This document shows positions 54,482-62,610 of a DNA stretch of 64,000 nt, piece by piece (position 1 is the first letter of the stretch; the number at the start of each line of letters is the position of its first letter). Under the pieces are notes generated by a model, which saw nothing but the letters and a program-made list of their open reading frames with translations, had not been told where the DNA came from and made no database searches. The stretch is from Thalassobaculum litoreum DSM 18839 (lineage in GTDB: Bacteria > Pseudomonadota > Alphaproteobacteria > Thalassobaculales > Thalassobaculaceae), in NCBI RefSeq assembly GCF_900102465.1, contig NZ_FNBW01000013.1, positions 96,260 through 160,259 on the forward strand, in the 5' to 3' direction. The position numbers were made by a program, and so were the translations under genes.

Positions 54482-54579
54482 TTATCCACAGGATACTTAT
54501 AAAATCGCGGTCTGATTATTTGTAAAATCGCGGGCACTTAGTTTATAAAATTGTCAGCGCTAAATTTGCAAAATCGCGG
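54482..54579. repeat. DnaA box plus four 23-bp-spaced direct repeats (iteron array, candidate oriV)
   Basis: A perfect DnaA box TTATCCACA at 54482..54490 is followed by repeats starting at 54497, 54520, 54543 and 54566, each exactly 23 bases apart. The core is TTATAAAATCGCGG, TTGTAAAATCGCGG, TTATAAAATTG (diverged) and TTGCAAAATCGCGG. An AT-rich island in a GC-rich stretch, a DnaA box and regular iterons are the hallmarks of iteron-controlled plasmid origins. The 263 bases on its left, back to ardA, are GC-rich with no gene seen. Confidence 0.8.
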
Positions 54580-54639
54580 GGGTCCGGACCGGAGAACGGC
54601 GATCTCCGCAGGCTAGCACAGCGCAAGACGAGGCATTGA

Positions 54640-55872
54640 ATGACAGAGCTATATCCACGATGGCAGGAAGCGGGCCTGAAAGCGGCGATGGCCGAGCGGC
54701 GCGTCGTGCTGCTCACCGGCCCGCGCCAGTGCGGCAAGTCGACGCTTGCCCGCACCCTTGCCGCCGACAAAGCCGAATACCGGACACTCGACGACCAGAC
54801 CCTGAGACAGGCTGCGGAGAGCGACCCGCACGGATTTGTGCGGCACGATGCCCCGACGCTCATCATCGACGAGATCCAGCGCGTTCCCGAGTTGCTGCCC
54901 GCCATCAAGAAGGTCGTGGACGAGGATAATCGCCCCGGCCAATTCCTGCTGACCGGCTCGGTCAACGTCCAGGAGCTGCCCAGCGTGCGGGAATCACTGG
55001 CGGGGCGTATCGCGAAGGTACGGCTGCGCCCCTTCGCACAGGGCGAGCTTGTCGAAAGCAAGCCGCGGTTCCTCGACCTGGCCTTTGCCGGATCGTATGA
55101 TCACGGCTGGACGATATTCGATCGCGACGAACTGATCGAGATCGCTTTCCGTGGCGGCTTCCCTGAGGCCGTGCGCCTTGAAGGGCGATCCCGGCGGCGC
55201 TGGCACCGCGACTATGTCGAGGCGCTGCTCGATCGCGACCTGCGGGACATCGCCCGGATTCAGCGGATCGACGCCATGCGCGACCTGGTGTCGGTTCTTG
55301 CGGCATGGTCCTCCAAGCTGATGGATGTCTCGGCCATCGGGTCCGGGCTCTCGATCAGGCGTCCGACCCTGGAGTCCTATATCAACGCGCTCGAGACGCT
55401 GTATGTGACGGAGCGGGTACGCCCGTGGACACGCACGGACTATGAGCGGGTCGGCAAGCAGGACAAACTGTTCATGAGCGACTGCGGGCTGATGGCCTCC
55501 GTCCTTGGCTGGCGGATCGATCAGGTGCGGCTTGATGCGGATCGCGTCGGCAAGCTGTTTGAAACCCTCGCTCTCAACGAGATCTCGGCGCAGATCGACG
55601 CCGCCGGTGACGGCTGCGAGCTGTTCCACTACCGGGACCGGGAGAAACGCGAGATCGACTTCATGATCGAGCGGGACGACGGCGCACTGCTGGGGATCGA
55701 GGTGAAGGCCGCCGCGAGTGTCAATAAGCGTGATTTCACGCATCTGGAATGGTTCCGTGACAACCTTGCCAAGGACCGGCCCTTCACCGGGATCGTCCTC
55801 TACACCGGCGAGTTTCCCGGCTCCTTCGGCAATGGAATGTGGGCGGTGCCCTTCAGTGCCATGTGGTCGTAA
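54640..55872 (+). CDS. AAA ATPase with DUF4143 domain
   Basis: A 410-residue protein. Walker A is GPRQCGKST (27 to 35) and Walker B LIIDE (74 to 78). The C-terminal DUF4143 domain covers about 200 to 370 and includes FMSDCGLMASVLGW and DREKREIDFMIERDDG, a restriction-nuclease-like fold. Members of this family are common accessory genes; the role is unknown. GAGG lies six bases before the ATG. It starts 60 bases after the iteron array, which could also be its control region. Confidence 0.85.
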   Translation: MTELYPRWQEAGLKAAMAERRVVLLTGPRQCGKSTLARTLAADKAEYRTLDDQTLRQAAESDPHGFVRHDAPTLIIDEIQRVPELLPAIKKVVDEDNRPGQFLLTGSVNVQELPSVRESLAGRIAKVRLRPFAQGELVESKPRFLDLAFAGSYDHGWTIFDRDELIEIAFRGGFPEAVRLEGRSRRRWHRDYVEALLDRDLRDIARIQRIDAMRDLVSVLAAWSSKLMDVSAIGSGLSIRRPTLESYINALETLYVTERVRPWTRTDYERVGKQDKLFMSDCGLMASVLGWRIDQVRLDADRVGKLFETLALNEISAQIDAAGDGCELFHYRDREKREIDFMIERDDGALLGIEVKAAASVNKRDFTHLEWFRDNLAKDRPFTGIVLYTGEFPGSFGNGMWAVPFSAMWS

Positions 55873-55912
55873 AGTCGTTCACTCGTACCAACCGCGCGAT
55901 TTGACTGCTTCA

Positions 55913-56438
55913 CGCTAGTGGATTGATTCCAACGTTTGGAACCCCCGGCTGCGCGCGGCGATGATGGCGTCGGGATCGGCGCGCCATGCGAAGGGCTTTG
56001 CCTCGCCGTCGTTGTGTTCGGCCAGGAAGCGGTTGATGGCGGCCTGCAGATCGCAGACCGAGTGGAAGACGCCGTGCTTCAGGCGACGCCGGGTGAGCCG
56101 GGCGAAGAAGCCCTCGACCGCGTTCAGCCATGACGACGAGGTCGGGGTGAAGTGGAAGGTCCAGCGCGGGTGGCGGGCGAGCCAGCGCCGGACCTCGGGC
56201 GTCTTGTGGGAGGACACGTTGTCGAGGATGACGTGGACGACCTTGCCGGCGGGAATGTCGCGTTCCAGCCGGTTCAGGAAACGGATGAACTCCTGGTGGC
56301 GATGGCGCTGCATGTTCATCCCCGTCATCCTCGACAGCGTGAACATGATCCCGGTGCGCATGCTGTGCAGACTCGCACCAAACCCGCCTCAGGGGAATCC
56401 CCCACAGGGACTCATTTGACCCGAACAATCCACTAGCG
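55913..56438. mobile_element. Internally deleted IS630-family element with 13-bp perfect inverted ends
   Basis: CGCTAGTGGATTG at 55913 and CAATCCACTAGCG ending at 56438 are perfect inverted copies. The TA inside each outer CTAG fits the TA target duplication of IS630 elements. The unit is about 520 bases, roughly half of an intact copy, and retains only the C-terminal part of a transposase. It lies between the DUF4143 gene and the pAgo operon. Confidence 0.75.
55915..56361 (-). pseudogene. IS630 transposase, N-terminal half deleted
   Basis: A 148-codon frame with DNVSSHKTPEVRRWLARHP (a DDE Asp region), FTPTSSSWLNAVEGFFA (the terminal DDE Glu) and a normal C-terminus. The helix-turn-helix N-terminus and first catalytic Asp are missing. 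It cannot encode a functional transposase. Its TAG stop lies in the terminal repeat. Confidence 0.75.
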
Positions 56439-56520
56439 CATGCGGCCCGTGTAGATCATCAACGTGGTGGAGAGCTCACAAAGGTGTCAATCGACGCCAA
56501 TAAATCGTCCCCTCCGTGTT

Positions 56521-57954
56521 CTACATGAACAAACGGACCGGGTAAGAGCGCGGCTCAAGCTTTGGCATCTGCTTGACTACAGATGCGAGCGTGCCGGCAA
56601 AGTTGAGCGTTACTGGCATACGGTCATAAGGGCCATCATTGTTCCAGTCCATCTTCGTCAGCGCCAGCGTCTCTTTACACAAATCGTCCATCGAGCCGCG
56701 CCCAGCGTGGCGGTTCAGTATTAGCGGCTCCGGCGTTCCCTTTCCTTCTTTGAAGTATGACTTTCCATTATTGCTAACGACAGGGAGATCGCCCTGTGTC
56801 CATAGCAAAGATGTGTGTTGCCCTATCTGGAATGTACTACCACGAAGGCACGGGTAACCGTTCGGTTGTTGTGGTTTGATTATATATACACCCTTCCATC
56901 CACTGTTTTGTTGTACATGAACAAGTTCGATATTTTCGGTATTCGGAAAGGCGTCGAAAACTCCATCAATCTCGTAGGGCTTAAATTCCGTGTTCTTGTG
57001 AACCACGATACGCGACGGGACGGCTCCAGCATGTTTGCGCTGGTAGACGGCCAGACTGCGGGACATAACCTTCATCATCTGATCCCGATGGAGGAACGGA
57101 TTCTTTCCGAACATCCGGACACCGCTGGCTTCATAGGCGACAAATTCCAGGCCCGATCCTTCCGCGTCGAAGACTTGGCTGCAACAAATTGCAAATCTTG
57201 AATCTGCGTCAGTGTTCGGTCGAAGTGCGTAGTCGATACCGATATAAGCCGTACCCGGATCAATGTTGGCCAGAACCCAGGGCACTCCACCGGCTTTTGT
57301 ATAAAGAGCGATACCCAAACGCCACATCACACTGGCGCGGCAGTGATAAGCCAAAGAACGGTCTTCATTTAGGAACTGGGTGGGTATGCCTTCAAAGGCG
57401 GCAATAGCCTTCACGTAGTCATGCAGATTGAAATCATCTGTTTCGCCACCGAAGAAACCGACCTCCCATGCCTTGTCCAGTAGAATGTAGACTACATCGA
57501 AGGCGTCGCGTTGATGACGGAGGGTACGAAGCGCGTGCTGAAGCGCTTCAGCAAGCTTGAGATGAGGCTTTTCGGCTCGCTTAATTTGCTCGGTCAAATC
57601 GCCGGGCAACTCGACGTTTGCCTGAGGACCAGCAGGCCCCATATTCACGTGGAAGACCTTTGAGAAACCTGGAAAGCCGCGAAGGTACGGTCGCCGCTCG
57701 CGCGGTTGATGGGATTGTTGAAGCTCTCGCAAGAGACCGTTGACCCGCTCTACTTGTCCAGCGGGAGCAATGATGGCGACGCGAATGGGGTCGGCGATCG
57801 CAGCGAGTTTATCCCGAGAGTACGGACCAAACCGAAGCAATCCTTCCAGGGGATGAGCTTCTACGGCCCTTGGATCCTCGGCCCCAAAACGTAGTTCCTG
57901 TTCCGCTAAAACGGCGTAGCCAGGCAGTTGGAATGGTTGAGGGGACGCTGTCAT
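56521..57954 (-). CDS. Short prokaryotic Argonaute (MID-PIWI), catalytically inactive type
   Basis: A 477-residue short pAgo with MID (about 100 to 230) and PIWI domains, no N or PAZ domain. The guide-binding KAGGVPW (220 to 226) is present. The PIWI domain shows IGIDYA (D241), VVHKN (317 to 321) and MDWNND...PVTLNFA (435 to 453). The Asp expected after the His-Lys of the catalytic tetrad is Asn, so target cleavage is unlikely, as in other short pAgos. Its ATG overlaps the SIR2-APAZ stop as ATGA. It would use a guide to recognise invading nucleic acid and activate its partner. Confidence 0.9.
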   Translation of the reverse strand: MTASPQPFQLPGYAVLAEQELRFGAEDPRAVEAHPLEGLLRFGPYSRDKLAAIADPIRVAIIAPAGQVERVNGLLRELQQSHQPRERRPYLRGFPGFSKVFHVNMGPAGPQANVELPGDLTEQIKRAEKPHLKLAEALQHALRTLRHQRDAFDVVYILLDKAWEVGFFGGETDDFNLHDYVKAIAAFEGIPTQFLNEDRSLAYHCRASVMWRLGIALYTKAGGVPWVLANIDPGTAYIGIDYALRPNTDADSRFAICCSQVFDAEGSGLEFVAYEASGVRMFGKNPFLHRDQMMKVMSRSLAVYQRKHAGAVPSRIVVHKNTEFKPYEIDGVFDAFPNTENIELVHVQQNSGWKGVYIIKPQQPNGYPCLRGSTFQIGQHTSLLWTQGDLPVVSNNGKSYFKEGKGTPEPLILNRHAGRGSMDDLCKETLALTKMDWNNDGPYDRMPVTLNFAGTLASVVKQMPKLEPRSYPVRLFM

Positions 57955-59729
57955 CGGCTCGCCCCACTGAATCCTGTGACGGTGGACATCTCGAAGGTTG
58001 CATCGATACCGTCGGATATACCGAAACTGCGTAAGGTGACAGTGCGGTCAGTTCCAAGAAGCAGGCTGGTCCATCCGCTCAACATAGCGTTGGCCTTCGG
58101 GTTGAAGCGCCCCGCCAAACGAGAGCGTACGAATTCCTTGGACTCGTCGATCTCCTCTGCGGTGGCTCGCTCAGGGATATTCCGATGAATGCGCGGGTCC
58201 AACAGGAGCCAAAGCCGGTCAAGTTTGTAGTCGAGGCGAAGTTCGCAGCATTCAGTCCAGCGAATCCCGGTATTACCAATCACACCAGTCAGACTATCGA
58301 TAGGCCTGATACTGCCGCGCTGAAAGTGAGCTGGCGTCACAGTTTTTGGGTCAGGAAGCGCGAAAACCCGCCAGCCGCGGCGTAGTAAATGGATACCTGC
58401 ACGGTTGCTCAGGGCTCGCATAAGCGCATCTCGGATAAGGCGACGTTCCTCGCTCTCATAAGCGAGGCTCTTGTCAGGGATCGAGCGTGTTTCAAACCTC
58501 TTGATGCCGAAGGGGTCAAAGGTCGCCCGGACATGCGGATCGCGGCCAAACGCGATGACGCCATCTCTGGTGCGCCGGGCTACGATGTCGACTCCAGCCT
58601 TCTCGATGGCGTCCTGGATTTCGGACCATCCGCCAATCTCACAATCTATCAACTGACACATGACAGGGTGCGAGATGACCGGTAGCGCGTTCGTCCGGAT
58701 AGAAGGAACAATTGCGCCAGGAGGCTTTAGCGCCGCACTGCCGAGACGCGGCGGCTTCGCGCCGTCAATATCCCGGAGCTTGTCGGAAGTTTCAGGTAGA
58801 AACCGAACAAGGTCAGATAGAAGCTCGTCGAATGTCTCATTGTCGATAAGGTGAGCGTCTACACCAAGACGACGAGCTTCCGCGATCAGTTCGGTCACCG
58901 CCTCGAACGGCGCCTCGCCGGAGCGCTTGAACCAGAACAAGCCATTCGGGAAACCTCGACCTTCGTTCAACGCCTCCCGCAAAGCTTCCACTACGGACGC
59001 GTCCCGGCCACTATAGCCGACCACTGCCAGCCCGTTGGAGCCGCACGCCTGGACAAAGGCACGGCGCATCTCGGCATCTTGATGTCTGAGTTCACCATCG
59101 GTGTTCTTGAGTGAGGCAGAGTGATAGTCACCATGCAATTTGCCGTAGATCGGGAAGCGCCTAGCGTCGAACGCATCGGCCGCCTTCCGTGGCTCGCCGA
59201 GATCGGCCACTACGAGGTCATTCGTCGAACCGTAAATCCTAGCGGCAGCGTCCTCGACGGTGCGGTCGAAGTTGGTCGTCCAGACGAGGCGGCAGCATCC
59301 TTCACGCATCAGGAGGGCGAGTGCCAGGTGTCCGTAGGTCGGCTTTCCAAGCTTTATGAGCCGTTCGAGGTAGGCCTGACGGTCTTTGGCATTCGGATAG
59401 GTCGCTTCGAAGAAGCGAGCGTACTCATCTGCAGCGCCACTCGCCGGAAAATCCTGAAGCTCGTCAAAGTACCGTTGCAGCTTGCGCTGAACGACTGGAT
59501 CACCTGGGTCAGTGATCGCATTGGGCGGGAGCTTCTTGTGTGAGCGGTACAGGTTCTGTTTGAAATCCCAGATCATATCACCAGCGGTCTTAATCCCAGC
59601 GGCCCGAGAAGCGCCGGCTCCAAGGAACCACATGATGTTGCCGACCCGCATCTGATAGGCACGAAGAAACGCTGCAACATCCATGTGCGTGATGCCGTCC
59701 TGGATAGTGACCAGTTTCGTTTCGTCCAT
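57951..59729 (-). CDS. SIR2-APAZ effector partner of short Argonaute
   Basis: A 592-residue fusion. The SIR2 domain (about 20 to 310) has the NAD-binding GAGAS (37 to 41), the Asn of TTNFD (N153), the catalytic His of KLHGD (H199) and GYSGRD (238 to 243). The APAZ region (about 320 to 592) is the pAgo-binding part. In characterised SPARSA systems this protein depletes NAD when the complex detects plasmid or phage nucleic acid, causing abortive infection. It is directly upstream of and coupled to pAgo. AAAGGA lies before the ATG. Confidence 0.9.
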   Translation of the reverse strand: MDETKLVTIQDGITHMDVAAFLRAYQMRVGNIMWFLGAGASRAAGIKTAGDMIWDFKQNLYRSHKKLPPNAITDPGDPVVQRKLQRYFDELQDFPASGAADEYARFFEATYPNAKDRQAYLERLIKLGKPTYGHLALALLMREGCCRLVWTTNFDRTVEDAAARIYGSTNDLVVADLGEPRKAADAFDARRFPIYGKLHGDYHSASLKNTDGELRHQDAEMRRAFVQACGSNGLAVVGYSGRDASVVEALREALNEGRGFPNGLFWFKRSGEAPFEAVTELIAEARRLGVDAHLIDNETFDELLSDLVRFLPETSDKLRDIDGAKPPRLGSAALKPPGAIVPSIRTNALPVISHPVMCQLIDCEIGGWSEIQDAIEKAGVDIVARRTRDGVIAFGRDPHVRATFDPFGIKRFETRSIPDKSLAYESEERRLIRDALMRALSNRAGIHLLRRGWRVFALPDPKTVTPAHFQRGSIRPIDSLTGVIGNTGIRWTECCELRLDYKLDRLWLLLDPRIHRNIPERATAEEIDESKEFVRSRLAGRFNPKANAMLSGWTSLLLGTDRTVTLRSFGISDGIDATFEMSTVTGFSGASR

Positions 59730-59834
59730 ATCAGATTTTCCTTTTGTTCATTACCCTCTTAAAATTCAATATTTATTTTGTTTAACACCTTACCATCTGA
59801 TGCTCATATCACATAATATATCGTAATTTTTTAT
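59730..59834. promoter_or_regulatory. AT-rich promoter region of the SIR2-APAZ/pAgo operon
   Basis: A 105-base stretch that is by far the most AT-rich in the window (tttattttgtttaaca, cacataatatatcgtaat). It lies between the small upstream gene and the SIR2-APAZ start. It probably holds the operon promoter reading leftward, and perhaps a terminator for the small gene. I cannot fix a -10/-35 pair with certainty. Confidence 0.55.
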
Positions 59835-60395
59835 TCATTTTTCTTTCTTTTTTATTGTCGGTATCGTATCTAAATCGTCTGCTCCGATCTCGATCACCCG
59901 CTGCCTCAATGAATTGAAGAACGCCTCGTTGACATGCCCAGCCTCATAATGAGCGCGCACCACATGATAGGGATTCAACAGTAGCACGTAGCTGATAGGT
60001 CCGCTGGGGCCCTCTTTGATGTCGATGAACCCGAGGCTCTTAAGGATGCGCATACGCGACGACCAAGTCCGCACAGCGCGTTCTCCGGTGAAGCCCGAGA
60101 AGAAAGCCATCTCGCGTTCCTTGTTGGCGATAATGAACGCGTCATCGTAGGTGCGGCACCAGAGTTCGAGATAGGTCGAGGAGACAGGTTTACCTTTGGA
60201 CAAGCTGTCCATGATCTGCAAAAGAAGCGGCATCGCGCGCGGGACGCTGAGCCAGCCGTCTGACTTCTCCCGATCCCATAGCTGCGAGATATCCAATCCA
60301 GCCCATAATTCATCCCGCAGCGTGAGCTTCTGGCGAGCAATCTTGCTGACTCGCTTCTTGCTTCGGACAATCAGTTTGTTTCCAGCAACCATCAT
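59835..60395 (-). CDS. Winged-helix-like hypothetical protein upstream of pAgo operon
   Basis: A 186-residue basic soluble protein. The conserved block AMPLLLQIMDSLSKGKPVSSTYLELWCRTYDDAF, then SGFTGERAVRTWSSRMRILKSLGFIDI, resembles a winged helix; similar proteins occur on alphaproteobacterial plasmids and islands as far as I recall. It ends in a Lys-rich tail (IKKKEK). It is on the same strand as the pAgo operon, 105 bases upstream. A role as replication factor, regulator of the operon or independent cargo is open. Confidence 0.65.
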   Translation of the reverse strand: MMVAGNKLIVRSKKRVSKIARQKLTLRDELWAGLDISQLWDREKSDGWLSVPRAMPLLLQIMDSLSKGKPVSSTYLELWCRTYDDAFIIANKEREMAFFSGFTGERAVRTWSSRMRILKSLGFIDIKEGPSGPISYVLLLNPYHVVRAHYEAGHVNEAFFNSLRQRVIEIGADDLDTIPTIKKKEK

Positions 60396-60732
60396 ATCCC
60401 CCTAGCGTTCTGTAAGGTCGGGCCGGAGTGTGGACCCCCGGCCCTTCAGAGTGATGTGTGCCAATGAGTGGCCACTTGTCTGGTGTGCTGGCTTGACATG
60501 GATTGGACACCACGCCCGACAGCAGCATCATCTGATGAACGATATATTGGGAAAAAAATACGTTATTTCAATTAGTTAATACGCGCAGGATGTTTTGGCA
60601 AATGCATGAAGGATACATATTGACGATCCGAACAGACAACAAATGACTCTCGTTCGAAGCACCAGTGGACAAGGAACTCGCGCGGAGAACGCGATTTGGC
60701 CATACAGTACATCGGGTTACGCAATGGACGCC

Positions 60733-60785
60733 TGTGCTCACCGTACTCTTGTGCTCATATGCTCATCATGTGCTCCCAGTGCTCC
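60733..60785. repeat. Five GTGCTC-type microrepeats
   Basis: TGTGCTCA, TGTGCTCA, TATGCTCA, TGTGCTCC and AGTGCTCC begin at 60733, 60750, 60758, 60769 and 60778. The last four are 8 to 11 bases apart, close to one helical turn. They may be protein-binding sites or slippage products. Confidence 0.5.
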
Positions 60786-61015
60786 TGGGGTCTAGGGGGA
60801 CGGCGGGGCCCAACTGAGGCATCGGATTCTTGCAGGGGCAGCACGACACTCTGCATGAGACTTGTCGGCGCGCGTGATGAAACGGCAAGACGTTTCTCTG
60901 GCGCAGGCGTGGGCTCGATGCCCCGGATGCGTCACATCACGAGCGGCTGGCGAGCGCTCGGCCGGGATTGAAACGCCGGTGTCGTTTCGAGGGATGGACC
61001 GGCGATACGGTCCGA

Positions 61016-61128
61016 TTGGCGCGTAAGCGCCAACAGCGTGAGGGTGCACGGGAGAGCGCAGCGTCTCCCTGCCTCAGCCGCACCCGGCGGCTGAGCAAGC
61101 TCCCTGACGACAGTCAGGGTCAGCTTGC
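61016..61128. repeat. Tandem strong hairpins (candidate transfer or replication origin structure)
   Basis: TTGGCGC/GCGCCAA at 61016..61033 has a 4-base loop. CTCAGCCG/CGGCTGAG lies at 61073..61095. A long stem at 61095..61128 has GCAAGCT and CCCTGAC paired with GTCAGGG and AGCTTGC, a GACA loop and a 2-base bulge. A weaker GGGAGA/TCTCCC pair lies at 61050..61069. The cluster is typical of single-strand origins, oriT regions or structured RNA. Confidence 0.6.
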
Positions 61129-61339
61129 GCGCAGCGCAAATCAGCTATCCCACGGTGAATGACGGATCGGATTGAGCCACTGACACGCCGCTTCATTCAG
61201 AATTTGACCCGGTTCATCGTCTCAGTCCGTTTCACCGCCATTGCCACCAATACTCCACGAATCATGCGGTCGTATGCCGCCGAAAATTGCAGAATAAGTT
61301 ACAATTTGATATAATATGAAGATATTCAGGGGATTGTGT

Positions 61340-62098
61340 ATGGCATTGGACGATGACGAATTTCATGACAGGGAAGCGCGGCTAGAGGCGGAACAGCGGC
61401 GACGGATTCACGACGACCTGGCCAATGAGACGGCGGGCCGTGAAACTGGCCGGATCAAGCGTCTCGACCATCCGGGCGAGGAGCCGGTCGGCGCGCGTGA
61501 CCGGAAGGAAAAAGAGGAGCGGGACCGCACCGCGTCCCTGACGCGTCTCCAAGTCCTGCTGAACGATCCGACATACCGCGCCTTGTATAACGACACATTC
61601 GATCAGCTTCGCACGGCGGAGACCGCGACCGAAGCGGCGCTGGAAGAAGCGCACGCCGCCCTCAGCCAAACCGAAACCGACCTACAGTCCACCCTCGATA
61701 ATGCCGCCCGCCTGCCGGACGGCACGCGCGTGTTCCGCGATGCCGATGGGAACATCCGCACCGAAGACGGCGAGCTTGTCTCCGGCCCCGATGCGGAGAC
61801 GATTGTCTGGAAGGGTGGGGAGCCGAGCTACGAAGACCTGCTGGCCCGCCGGAAAGCCGAAGGCGATGCGCGCCAACGGGTCGAAGATCTGCTGCGCTAT
61901 CAGAACGATGTTCTGGGACCTGCGCACGACCGTATGGAAGACCCGGACAATCCGCCGACCCCCGATGAGTTGAAGCAGATTCAGGACGATATCGAACAGG
62001 GTGCACGCCAGCTTGGGATCACCGATCCCGAACAAGAGTTGGCAGACGCGTCAGCAAAGCCCTCGAGCTTTGATCTTCCGACCGGAGCGCCAAGCTGA
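61340..62098 (+). CDS. Coiled-coil hypothetical protein
   Basis: A 252-residue very acidic and charged protein with long helical segments (RLEAEQRRRIHDDLANE, TATEAALEEAHAALSQTETDLQ) and a central beta-like LPDGTRVFRDADGNIRTEDGELV. There is no signal peptide or membrane segment. AGGGGA lies before the ATG at 61340. I recognise the type only loosely, as a plasmid accessory protein; the function is unknown. Confidence 0.7.
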   Translation: MALDDDEFHDREARLEAEQRRRIHDDLANETAGRETGRIKRLDHPGEEPVGARDRKEKEERDRTASLTRLQVLLNDPTYRALYNDTFDQLRTAETATEAALEEAHAALSQTETDLQSTLDNAARLPDGTRVFRDADGNIRTEDGELVSGPDAETIVWKGGEPSYEDLLARRKAEGDARQRVEDLLRYQNDVLGPAHDRMEDPDNPPTPDELKQIQDDIEQGARQLGITDPEQELADASAKPSSFDLPTGAPS

Positions 62099-62110
62099 CA
62101 TTCGGAGCGA

Positions 62111-62449
62111 CTACTTCCCGAGCTTGCCGCACTCATGCTGGACCAGCCAGAGAATGACAGCCTGCGGATGATAGGTCGGGTTTTCTCGCATGTTCCGAAG
62201 CGTCTTTTCGTATCCCGACCGTCGTTCCTTCTGGTGCCACTGGTCGATGCAGCCAGATTTCCCTGAATCCAATTGTGATGCAATCACGCCTGTCATCGTT
62301 AACGATATATCCAAATACGATTCCTGACCACTCTTGCTCCAGCGCAAGACATCCGCACTCGTGAACTCTGCTGCGCGTGCTTTCTGTGGATATATCGCCA
62401 ATGAACACATCACCGATATTGCGATGACGGCGGATTTTGCCAGACTCAA
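62111..62449 (-). CDS. Small secreted hypothetical protein
   Basis: A 112-residue protein with a clear signal peptide (SAVIAISVMCSLAIYPQKARA, cleaved before AEF). The mature part has two Cys (GCIDQW, QHECGK) that could form a disulfide. The start would be TTG at 62449 with no strong ribosome binding site, so the N-terminus is uncertain. It is convergent with the coiled-coil gene and divergent from the recombinase gene. Function unknown. Confidence 0.6.
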   Translation of the reverse strand: MSLAKSAVIAISVMCSLAIYPQKARAAEFTSADVLRWSKSGQESYLDISLTMTGVIASQLDSGKSGCIDQWHQKERRSGYEKTLRNMRENPTYHPQAVILWLVQHECGKLGK

Positions 62450-62568
62450 ATATGACCATTATTGATTCTTTGAGAATGTACCGTAACTATGAGATCGCAG
62501 CACTTCAAAACCGCAGAAATCCGGGAGCCAGATTCCCGCACCAACCGTCCGGAGACAGGGCCGCGCCA

Positions 62569-62593
62569 TGCGACAAAAACCGTCGTTTTTGTC
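62569..62593. repeat. Perfect 9-bp inverted repeat before the recombinase gene
   Basis: GACAAAAAC at 62572 and GTTTTTGTC ending at 62593, with CGTC between; the left arm extends to TGCGACAAAA (62569). It lies 17 bases before the recombinase start. The same decamer occurs in the inverted repeat at 48023..48059. It is a candidate recombinase binding or autoregulatory site. Confidence 0.6.
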
Positions 62594-62610
62594 AACGCCG
62601 GGGGGCTCCG

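Larger units (their letters stand above)
60396..61339. other. 944-base non-coding region with repeats and hairpins
   Basis: There is no convincing gene here. Bases 60540 to 60640 are AT-rich and could be a leftward promoter. Microrepeats (60733..60785) and three strong hairpins (61016..61128) are listed separately. The 210 bases after the hairpins contain nothing I can assign except the ribosome binding site of the next gene. Small frames in the region (for example around 60696) have no ribosome binding site and poor codon use. Confidence 0.6.

Noticed and set aside
54283..54525. 80-codon frames between ardA and the iterons
   Set aside because: They run through the DnaA box and first iteron, lack ribosome binding sites and have no recognisable product.
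54640..55872. DUF4143 ATPase as part of the pAgo system
   Set aside because: Opposite strand, separated by an IS remnant, and the family is common without pAgo.
60733..60785. Possible CRISPR array
   Set aside because: Repeat units are only 7 to 8 bases with spacers of a few bases; no cas genes are present.
60696..60971. 91-codon frame in the long non-coding region
   Set aside because: No ribosome binding site, low-complexity translation, overlaps microrepeats; no family resemblance.
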